The notes under the pieces were generated by a model. That model searched no databases. It was not told the origin of the DNA and was given only the letters and a program-made list of their open reading frames with translations. The position numbers were made by a program, and so were the translations under genes. A DNA stretch of 64,000 nt from Croceicoccus sp. (GTDB taxonomy: Bacteria > Pseudomonadota > Alphaproteobacteria > Sphingomonadales > Sphingomonadaceae), in the NCBI GenBank assembly GCA_002694745.1, contig NZMY01000013.1, positions 62,001-126,000 of the forward strand. Reading direction: 5' to 3'. Every line of letters starts with the position of its first letter. Positions within the stretch are counted from its first letter, which is position 1. Positions 24,862-31,977 of the stretch are shown one piece after another.

Positions 24862-25623
24862 ATGGATCTGGGCCTCAAGGGCAGGAAAGCCATCCTCATT
24901 GGCGCGAACGGCGGCATCGGCCGCAAGGTCTCCAAGACACTCGCGGCCGAGGGTTGCCATGTCGCGATCTGCGGACGCACGCAGGACAAGGTCGACACCG
25001 TGGTGGGCGAGCTTGAGCCCAGCGGCGTGACCGTTCACGCCAAGACGCTGGACGTTACCGATGCGGGCGCGGTCCCCGCCTTCGTGAAGGAAGCCGCGGA
25101 CAAGCTTGGCGGCTGCGACATCTTCATCAGCTTCACCTCCGCCAATCCGGGCGAGGATACTGACGATGGCTGGGAGACGATCCTGAAAACCGATATCCTG
25201 CCGATGCGCCGCGGGATCGAGGCGGCCATGCCCTTCCTCGAGAAATCGGACGCCGCGTCGATCATCTGCATGAGCTCGACCGGCGCGGTCGAGGAATTCA
25301 TGGGCGTGCAGCCGTACAACTCGATGAAGGCCGCGGTGATGAACTATGCCGCCGCGCTGTCGCAGAACCTTGCAGGCAAGGGCATCCGCGCCAATTGCAT
25401 CACCCCCGGCCCCGTCATGTGCGAGGATGGGCCATGGGCCTATATCCGCGACAACATGAAGGAATTCTACGAGGATACCGTGTCGAAGATCCCGATGGGC
25501 CGCCTGACCGACGGGGACGAGCTGGCCCGCACCATCGCCTTCGTCGCATCGCCAACGTGCAAGGCAATGACGGGCGCGAATATCGTGGTCGACGGCGGCT
25601 ATACCAAGCGCGTGCAGTTCTGA
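24862..25623 (+). CDS. SDR-family oxidoreductase
   Basis: A 253-aa SDR: GANGGIG, CGRTQDKVD (Arg, NADP-type), SFTSANPGED in place of NNAG, the strand IICMSSTGAVEEF and Tyr152-x3-Lys156 (YNSMK). The start at 24862 has GGGAAAGGA upstream. A single-gene unit that ends at a strong hairpin (25632-25656) shared with the convergent medium-chain reductase. Confidence 0.92.
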   Translation: MDLGLKGRKAILIGANGGIGRKVSKTLAAEGCHVAICGRTQDKVDTVVGELEPSGVTVHAKTLDVTDAGAVPAFVKEAADKLGGCDIFISFTSANPGEDTDDGWETILKTDILPMRRGIEAAMPFLEKSDAASIICMSSTGAVEEFMGVQPYNSMKAAVMNYAAALSQNLAGKGIRANCITPGPVMCEDGPWAYIRDNMKEFYEDTVSKIPMGRLTDGDELARTIAFVASPTCKAMTGANIVVDGGYTKRVQF

Positions 25624-25631
25624 ACCGCGAA

Positions 25632-25656
25632 CGGGCGGGGCCCACGGCCCCGCCCG
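25632..25656. terminator. Bidirectional hairpin terminator candidate
   Basis: A perfect 11-bp stem, CGGGCGGGGCC (25632-25642) and GGCCCCGCCCG (25646-25656), with a 3-base loop lies between the convergent SDR and reductase genes. It has no T-run on either side, but its GC stability and position fit transcript ends. Confidence 0.65.
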
Positions 25657-25666
25657 CACCGCTGAA

Positions 25667-26680
25667 TCAGCCGATCTTCAGGATCAGCTTGCCGGTATTC
25701 TGGCCAGAGAACAGCCGCATGAATGCGTCATAGCTGTTCTCAATGCCGTGCTGCACATCCTCGTCAATGCGCATGCGGCCCTGCTGCATCCATTCGGCGA
25801 TCTGCGCGCCCCCTTCGGCGAAGCGCGGGGCATAGTCCATCACCAGAAACCCGTGCAGCGTCGCTTCCTTGACGATGACCTGCCAAAGGTTCTTCAGCCC
25901 GTGCGGCTCCACCGCGTTATATTCGCTGATCAGTCCGCACAGCACGACGCGCGCCTTCTTGGCCAGTTCGAAGACCTCGGCCTCGAATATGTCGCCGCCG
26001 ACATTCTCGAACACGATGTCGATGCCATCGGGGGTTGCCTGCGCCAGTTCGGCGCGCAGCGCGTCGATGTCTTTGCCGCGGTAGTCGATGGCGACGTCAT
26101 AGCCGTAATCCTCCACCAGCCGGCGGCATTTTTCCGGGCCGCCCGCGATGCCGATGGTGCGGCATCCCATGATGCGGCCGATCTGCCCCACCACCGAACC
26201 GACCGCGCCCGCAGCAGCGCTGACGCACAAGGTCTCGCCCGCCCTAGGCTTGGCGACCTCCATCAGGCCGAAATAGGCGGTCAGCCCGACCGCACCCATG
26301 GCCGACAGGAAACGCGAGGGGCTGTCGACAAGCGACACATCGATCGGCGCGGTGAAATGGCCGGGCGTGACCGCGGTGTAATCCTCGATCGCGTTCAGCT
26401 CCATCGCCCAGCTTCCCACCGGATAGTCGGGATTGTCGCTGGCATGCACCTTGCCCACGCAGGTCGCGCGCACCGCATCGCCCAGCGGAATCGGCGGCAT
26501 GTAGCTTTCCTCGTCCGACATCCCCCCGCGCTGCGCCGGGTCGAGCGAGCAATAGACATTGCGCATCACGAAGCCTCCGGGCGGCGGAGCGGGAATATCC
26601 TCTTCCACCAGTTCGAAATCTTCGGGCACCGGGTCCCCTTCGGGACGGCGGCGCAGGATGAAGCGGCGGTTCTCGGGCAT
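25667..26680 (-). CDS. NADP-dependent medium-chain reductase (zinc-independent MDR, prostaglandin/alkenal reductase-like)
   Basis: A 337-aa medium-chain dehydrogenase/reductase without zinc ligands. The Rossmann segment ETLCVSAAAGAVGSVVGQIG and the GIAGGPEKC loop are typical of the NADP-dependent 2-alkenal/prostaglandin reductase (CurA-like) group, which reduces activated C=C bonds. A paralogue at 30790-31812 shares SAAAGAxGS, GIAGGPEKC and the C-terminal GKNTGK/GQNTGK motif. It is divergent from a TonB receptor, exactly like its paralogue. Confidence 0.9.
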   Translation of the reverse strand: MPENRRFILRRRPEGDPVPEDFELVEEDIPAPPPGGFVMRNVYCSLDPAQRGGMSDEESYMPPIPLGDAVRATCVGKVHASDNPDYPVGSWAMELNAIEDYTAVTPGHFTAPIDVSLVDSPSRFLSAMGAVGLTAYFGLMEVAKPRAGETLCVSAAAGAVGSVVGQIGRIMGCRTIGIAGGPEKCRRLVEDYGYDVAIDYRGKDIDALRAELAQATPDGIDIVFENVGGDIFEAEVFELAKKARVVLCGLISEYNAVEPHGLKNLWQVIVKEATLHGFLVMDYAPRFAEGGAQIAEWMQQGRMRIDEDVQHGIENSYDAFMRLFSGQNTGKLILKIG

Positions 26681-26742
26681 GATCTCTCCTATCTGCTTTT
26701 GCCTGCATGGTCGGCAGATGACCCCGGTTTGGCACCTGATAC

Positions 26743-26753
26743 AAAGTGCAGTG
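26743..26753 (+). promoter_or_regulatory. Recurrent GTGCAGT operator candidate (site 3)
   Basis: AAAGTGCAGTG matches the 24758 site at 10 of 11 positions. It lies between the divergent reductase and TonB receptor genes, about 80 bases before the receptor start. Confidence 0.5.
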
Positions 26754-26832
26754 ACGCAAAGCCCGCAGAAAAGGGAAAAGACGCGTGTAAGCGTGGCAGC
26801 GCAAAAGCGCCGGCGACATCAAGGGGAGAAGG

Positions 26833-29136
26833 ATGATGGCAACAGGTTTCACACGTGCGTTCGCGGCAGCCGCGCTCGCAGGTTCGGCAATGATTTCCGT
26901 GCAAGCCGCCCACGCGCAGGTCACGAACGAGGATACCGACCTCGTCACCGATCCCGAAGGGCCCACCCCGGCCGCCGGCCCGGTCGAGGGCAGCACCGAC
27001 CCCAATGCCATCATCGTGACCGCCCGCCGCCGCGAGGAATCGCTGCAGGACACGCCCGTCGCCATCACCGCGATCAATGCCGCGATGCTGGAGAACAAGA
27101 ACTCGCTCAATATCGGCGACCTTCAGGGCGAAGCGCCCAACCTGTTGATCACCCAGCAGAATTCGGGCGCGGCGGCGGCGAACCTGTCGATCCGCGGCCT
27201 GACCTATGCCGATATCGAAAAATCGCAGGAGCCCACCGTGGGCGTCGTTATCGACGGCGTGTTCATCGGCACCAATACCGGCCAGCTGCTGGACTTCTTC
27301 GACATCGAACAGATCGAGGTGCTGCGCGGGCCGCAGGGCACGCTGTTCGGGCGCAACACCATCGGCGGCGTCATCAACATCCGCCGCACCCGCCCCACCT
27401 TCGAACCCGGCATCAAGGCCGAGGCGTCCTATGCCAAGTTCGGCACCTATAGCGCGCGCGCCGTGGTCAATTTCGGCATTGGCGACATGATCGGGGTCAA
27501 GCCGTTCTATTTCTACAACGAAACCGACGGCTTCCACCGCGACGGCCAGACCGGCGAGCGTCGCGGCGGATCGAAGAACCAGAATTTCGGCGTCGCCATC
27601 GCGGTCGAGCCCAACGACGATTTCGACGTCCTGCTGACGGTGGAGAAGCAGAGGCAGGAATTCGAGGTCGTCAACTCGGTCATCACCAACGATACCGAGC
27701 TGTTCTGCGGCTTTGCCCCGCCAGAACTTTGCAACCGCAACACCACCGACGACCTGTATACCGTCTTTGGACAGCCGGCGGGCGGCGTCTATGAAGCGCC
27801 CGCGATCACCGCGGAAGCGAATTGGGACACGGGTCCGATCCTGCTGACCTCGGTCACGGGCCTGCGCAAGTCGAGCGAGGACCAGACGCAGGACTTCGAT
27901 TCGACCTATACCGACCTTTATTACACCCGCCGTATCCAGAGCTATAAGCAGTTCAGCCAGGAAATTCGCGCGGCGGGCGATCTGTTCGACGGCTTCGACT
28001 ATGTCGTCGGCGGCTTCTACTTCGATTCTGAATTCGACCTGACCCAGTACACGCGCGTCTTCGGCTTCTCGCCCGGTGTGGATCCCATCGATTTCGACCC
28101 CAATCCGCAAAACGTCATCGGCAAAACCAAGAGCTATGCGGTGTTCGGCGACTTCAACTGGAATTTCGCCGAGAACCTGCGCCTGTCGTTCGGCGGCCGG
28201 TGGACGCGCGACGAAAAAAGCCTGCGCAACAGCTTTGCCCAGCTTGGCCTGATCGGCCAGGGCGATGACGATTTCAGCAAGTTCACCCCCAAGGTCGGGA
28301 TCGACTGGCGGCCCAACCCCGACATGATGTTCTATGCCAGCTGGTCGCGCGGCTATCGTTCGGGCGGCTTCAGCCCGCGTGCCGCCACGGCCGAAACCGC
28401 ATCGACCCCGTTCGGTCCCGAAACCGTCGACAGCTATGAAGTCGGCTCGAAGCTCGACCTGATGAACGGCATGCTGCAGTTCAACGTCGCAGGCTTCATC
28501 TCAAAATACGACGATCTGCAGCAGAACACGACGATCCCCGGCGGCCCCACGGGCAACCAGACGATCACCAGCAATGTCGGTTCCGCCACGATCAAGGGTA
28601 TCGAGGCAGACGCCAGCTTCCGCCCTGTCACCGGGCTGCGCTTCAACGCGACGCTGGGCCTGCTGGACGGCGAGTTCGACGATTTCATCGCGGGCAATAT
28701 CCTGAACGGCGTCATCCTGCCGTTCGACTATTCGGCCAACGACCCGATCTACAGCCCCGACATCACCGCATCCATCGGCGCGGAATACAGCCAGCCGGTC
28801 AGCTTCGGCGAGCTGGTGGGCACGGTCGGCTATCGCTTCATCGACAAGTACGACCAGCAGATCTCGCTTGGCCCGCTAACCGGCGATTTGGTCAACGGTC
28901 CGGTGATCGTGAACGGCAACGATCCGCGCGTGCGCACCGATCAGCAGAACCTGCTCGACGCATCGCTGACCGCCAATTTCGATATCGGCGATGCCGAGGC
29001 CTATGTCACCGCGTTCGGCCGCAACCTGCTGGACGACCGGGGCACGACGGCGGCCTTCACCGTGGCGGGGCTGTTCTCCTTCGCATCGGCGCGCGAGCCG
29101 CGCACCTACGGCCTGACGCTGGGCGTGCGCTATTAA
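26833..29136 (+). CDS. TonB-dependent outer-membrane receptor
   Basis: A 767-aa protein with a signal peptide (cleavage expected after AHA, about residue 28), a short linker, a TonB-box-like IIVTARRREESLQD, the plug domain (VGVVIDGVFIGTNTG, VLRGPQGTLFGRNTIGG) and a beta-barrel ending in the aromatic C-terminus TLGVRY. The motifs are of the sphingomonad catabolic-cluster receptor type rather than clearly siderophore-type. It probably imports the island's hydrophobic substrate across the outer membrane (inference). The ribosome site GGGGAGAAGG precedes tandem ATGs. Followed 44 bases later by an SDR. Confidence 0.95.
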   Translation: MMATGFTRAFAAAALAGSAMISVQAAHAQVTNEDTDLVTDPEGPTPAAGPVEGSTDPNAIIVTARRREESLQDTPVAITAINAAMLENKNSLNIGDLQGEAPNLLITQQNSGAAAANLSIRGLTYADIEKSQEPTVGVVIDGVFIGTNTGQLLDFFDIEQIEVLRGPQGTLFGRNTIGGVINIRRTRPTFEPGIKAEASYAKFGTYSARAVVNFGIGDMIGVKPFYFYNETDGFHRDGQTGERRGGSKNQNFGVAIAVEPNDDFDVLLTVEKQRQEFEVVNSVITNDTELFCGFAPPELCNRNTTDDLYTVFGQPAGGVYEAPAITAEANWDTGPILLTSVTGLRKSSEDQTQDFDSTYTDLYYTRRIQSYKQFSQEIRAAGDLFDGFDYVVGGFYFDSEFDLTQYTRVFGFSPGVDPIDFDPNPQNVIGKTKSYAVFGDFNWNFAENLRLSFGGRWTRDEKSLRNSFAQLGLIGQGDDDFSKFTPKVGIDWRPNPDMMFYASWSRGYRSGGFSPRAATAETASTPFGPETVDSYEVGSKLDLMNGMLQFNVAGFISKYDDLQQNTTIPGGPTGNQTITSNVGSATIKGIEADASFRPVTGLRFNATLGLLDGEFDDFIAGNILNGVILPFDYSANDPIYSPDITASIGAEYSQPVSFGELVGTVGYRFIDKYDQQISLGPLTGDLVNGPVIVNGNDPRVRTDQQNLLDASLTANFDIGDAEAYVTAFGRNLLDDRGTTAAFTVAGLFSFASAREPRTYGLTLGVRY

Positions 29137-29180
29137 GCGCCGCCCTCGCCAACGACACATCACGCAAGGACTATCGCAAT

Positions 29181-29945
29181 ATGGATAGGCTCAAGGGAAA
29201 GATCGCCCTGGTGACGGGCGGGGCCTCGATGCCCGGATTGGGCAGCGCGACCGCCATTCGCTTTGCCGAGGAAGGCGCGCATGTCGTCATCACGGACCTG
29301 TCGCAGGACGGCGCGCAGAAGGTGGTCGACATCATCACCGAAAAGGGCGGATCGGCCGAGGCGATGAAGCATGACGTCGCCAATACCGACGAATGGGACG
29401 ATGTGTTCGGCCATATCGAGGAGCAGCACGGCGGGCTGGACGTGATCGTCAACAATGCCGGCATCGCGATCCTGCGGCCCATCGCCGACTATACGGTCGA
29501 GGAATGGAACAAGCAGTGCGACATCAACCTCAACAGCGTGTTCCACGGCACCCAGCGCGCGGTAAAGCTGATGCGCCGGATCGGGCGCGGCGGGTCGATC
29601 ATCAATATCTCGTCCATCGTCGGGCAGGTCGGGGTGGCGAACACCGCCGCCTATGCCGCGGCCAAGGGCGGGGTGCGGATCTTCTCCAAGACGGTCGCGC
29701 TGGAATGCGCGGCGGACAATATCCGGGTGAACACCGTGCACCCCGGCATGATCATGACCAACATGCAAAAGATCGCGCTGGAGGATAATCCCGAGATCTA
29801 CGAACAGCTCGTCGCCAGCATCCCGATGGGCCGTTTTGGCGAGCCGGAAGACATCGCCAATATGAACCTGTTTCTCGCCAGCGACGAAAGCAACTATTGC
29901 ACCGGCGTCGAATTCACCGTCGATGGCGGAATGATCACGCAATAA
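29181..29945 (+). CDS. SDR-family oxidoreductase
   Basis: A 254-aa classical SDR: GGASMPGLGSATA (nucleotide loop lengthened by a few residues), ITDLSQDG (acidic, NAD-type), VNNAGIAIL, NISSIVGQVG and Tyr158-x3-Lys162 (YAAAK). It closely follows the TonB receptor and is probably co-transcribed with it. Convergent with the second ThuA-like gene. Confidence 0.93.
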   Translation: MDRLKGKIALVTGGASMPGLGSATAIRFAEEGAHVVITDLSQDGAQKVVDIITEKGGSAEAMKHDVANTDEWDDVFGHIEEQHGGLDVIVNNAGIAILRPIADYTVEEWNKQCDINLNSVFHGTQRAVKLMRRIGRGGSIINISSIVGQVGVANTAAYAAAKGGVRIFSKTVALECAADNIRVNTVHPGMIMTNMQKIALEDNPEIYEQLVASIPMGRFGEPEDIANMNLFLASDESNYCTGVEFTVDGGMITQ

Positions 29946-29972
29946 ACGGCCGGAGCGCGCCGCGCGCCCGAT

Positions 29973-30779
29973 CTAGTCGGGCAGGCGGCGCGCGGTCCAG
30001 CGGATCGCGTTTTCGACCAGGCGGCGGTAATGCGGGTCCTCATAGGCGCCCGCCCCGTCGCCCGGTTGCAGATAGACAAGGCGGCTGCGCCCCGCTTCCC
30101 TGGCCCAGCCGACAAGGTTCGTACCGGGCGCATGGTCCCATCCCTCGCGCGAATACATCTCGCCGCGCACCGCGTGCTGCGCCGAGAAGAAATGATCGCG
30201 CGTGAAGACCGCATCGGAATGCAGCAGCGGCGTCACATCGTCCGCAAAGATCTCGGCCAGATAGGGCTCGTCGGTCAGGGTAAAGCTTTCGGGCAGGCCC
30301 TGCGTTACCGGATGACCCTGCACCGGAGTCAGCCGCTGCGTCACCTCATGCGCATAACCGCTGTCCAGCGCCTCTCGCCCCCGCACCTTGCCGGGATGAT
30401 AGAGGAACCGCCCGCCCAGCAGCTCGGCATAGAAATCCCATGTCGGCCACCCAGCAAGCGCGTGATGCAGCGCGACGATGCCCTTCCCCTCCTCCAGCAG
30501 CGCGGGCAGGCCTTCGACCAGCGCCTTGGGCGGATCGACATAGGCGGGTGGATGATCGGGCGCATCGAAATCGAGCCCCGGCATGTCGTACAGCACCAAT
30601 GCATCGAAATCGCGCATCCCCTCGGGGTTCATCAGCAGGGCGGCGGCGGGCTGATCGACCATGGTGACGGCGATGCCCTCCATCCCCTCGAACATGGCGG
30701 CAAAGCCGTTGCGATCGAAGGGATGGCCGCGCACCGCGACAAGGCATTGCAGCTCGCTGCGATAGTCGATCGTGGGCAT
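29973..30779 (-). CDS. ThuA-like domain protein
   Basis: A 268-aa protein of the ThuA/glutamine-amidotransferase-like fold: FDALVLYDMPGLDF, EEGKGIVALHHALAGWPTWD (a conserved family segment), VQGHPVTQGLPESFTLTDEPY and GAGAYEDPHYRRLVENAIRW. It is the second gene after the medium-chain reductase at 30790 (10-base gap). Only weakly similar by eye to the other ThuA-like protein at 10513-11307. Two ThuA-like proteins in one oxidative catabolic island is unusual. Confidence 0.88.
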   Translation of the reverse strand: MPTIDYRSELQCLVAVRGHPFDRNGFAAMFEGMEGIAVTMVDQPAAALLMNPEGMRDFDALVLYDMPGLDFDAPDHPPAYVDPPKALVEGLPALLEEGKGIVALHHALAGWPTWDFYAELLGGRFLYHPGKVRGREALDSGYAHEVTQRLTPVQGHPVTQGLPESFTLTDEPYLAEIFADDVTPLLHSDAVFTRDHFFSAQHAVRGEMYSREGWDHAPGTNLVGWAREAGRSRLVYLQPGDGAGAYEDPHYRRLVENAIRWTARRLPD

Positions 30780-30789
30780 GCAGCCTGCC

Positions 30790-31812
30790 CTAGCTGCCCG
30801 CTCCCGACCGCAGGTCGACCAGCACCTTGCCGGTGTTCTTGCCCGTCAGCATCCGGCCATAGGCCACCAGCGTGTTCTCCAGACCCTCGGTAACGTCGAA
30901 GGGCAGCGTGATCTTCCCTTCCTTGTACCAGCGCTTCATGGTCTCATAATATTCGGGGCCGCGTTCGGGGACGTCGGGCAGCAGGAACCCCTCGATCCGC
31001 AGGCGGCGCATCAGCACCTGATCGTAATTGCTGGGCCCCGGCGTGCCTTCGGGGGCGGCGTAATTGGCGACCATGCCGCACACCGCGATCCGCCCGTGCA
31101 GCGCCATGTTCTGCAGCACCGCGTCCAGGATCGCGCCGCCGACATTCTCGAAATAGGCGTCGATCCCGCCTTCCAGCTTCGCCAGCTCGGCCGCGACATC
31201 GCTGTTCTTGTAATCGATGCATTGCTGCGCGCCGAGGTTCTCCACCACATGCGCGCATTTCTCAGGCCCGCCCGCGATGCCCACGACCTTCGCGCCCAGA
31301 TTGCGCCCGATCTGGCAGGCAAGGCTGCCCGTCGCGCCCGCCGCGGCGGAGACGACCAGCGTCTCGCCTTCCTTGATGCCGAGGATGTCCTTCACGCCAT
31401 AAAGCGCGGTCCAGCCATTGAGGCCCAGCGCGCCGAAATGCTGCCGCTCATCGTCGATGTCGTCGTCCAGCAGCACGGCCCACGCATCGTCCGGCCTCAC
31501 GGTCGAATAATCCGCCCACTGGCCGAAGATCCTGATCAATGATCCTTCGGGAAACCGCGCGTCCCGGCTTTCGCTGATGCGTCCCAGCGCCTGCCCCGAC
31601 ATCTTGGAACCCAGCGGAATCGGCGGCTGATACCCGTCCTCGCGCGCGTTCATCCACATGCGCGTGCCCGCATCCATCGATAGAAAGCGCGACCGGACGC
31701 GGATCTCGCCATCCTCCAGCGGCGCGAGTTCCTCTTCATGCATGCTGAGCGCGGAGGAGAAATCCTCGCCCTCGGGCCGCGCGTCGAGCTGCCAGTACCG
31801 GTTCTTTGTCAT
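30790..31812 (-). CDS. NADP-dependent medium-chain reductase (zinc-independent MDR)
   Basis: A 340-aa paralogue of the reductase at 25667. Seen: EGETLVVSAAAGATGSLACQ, GIAGGPEKCAH, YFENVGGAILDAVL and the C-terminal TGKNTGKVLVDL. Predicted to reduce an alpha,beta-unsaturated carbonyl or related C=C with NADPH. It leads a two-gene operon with the ThuA-like gene and is divergent from the second TonB receptor, repeating the arrangement at 25667-29136. Confidence 0.9.
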   Translation of the reverse strand: MTKNRYWQLDARPEGEDFSSALSMHEEELAPLEDGEIRVRSRFLSMDAGTRMWMNAREDGYQPPIPLGSKMSGQALGRISESRDARFPEGSLIRIFGQWADYSTVRPDDAWAVLLDDDIDDERQHFGALGLNGWTALYGVKDILGIKEGETLVVSAAAGATGSLACQIGRNLGAKVVGIAGGPEKCAHVVENLGAQQCIDYKNSDVAAELAKLEGGIDAYFENVGGAILDAVLQNMALHGRIAVCGMVANYAAPEGTPGPSNYDQVLMRRLRIEGFLLPDVPERGPEYYETMKRWYKEGKITLPFDVTEGLENTLVAYGRMLTGKNTGKVLVDLRSGAGS

Positions 31813-31838
31813 CTGATGATCCTTTCCCTTGGCCGCGA

Positions 31839-31846
31839 GACTGCAC
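31839..31846 (-). promoter_or_regulatory. Recurrent GTGCAGTC operator candidate (site 4)
   Basis: GTGCAGTC on the minus strand, in the divergent reductase/TonB receptor region, shares the 8-base core of sites 1 and 2 but not the AAA flank. The same region holds a dyad, CCTGTC-N6-GTCAGG (31885-31902), about 75-95 bases before the receptor start. Confidence 0.4.
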
Positions 31847-31977
31847 AGCGCGCACGGCGCTGAACACCTATCCTTACCGTTAGGCCTGTCCTTCTTGTCA
31901 GGGGCGGTCCTTCAGCGTCGGTGATACTTATCGCGACAGACCCGAATAAGGGCCAAACCCGCATAAGGGAGGGAGAG

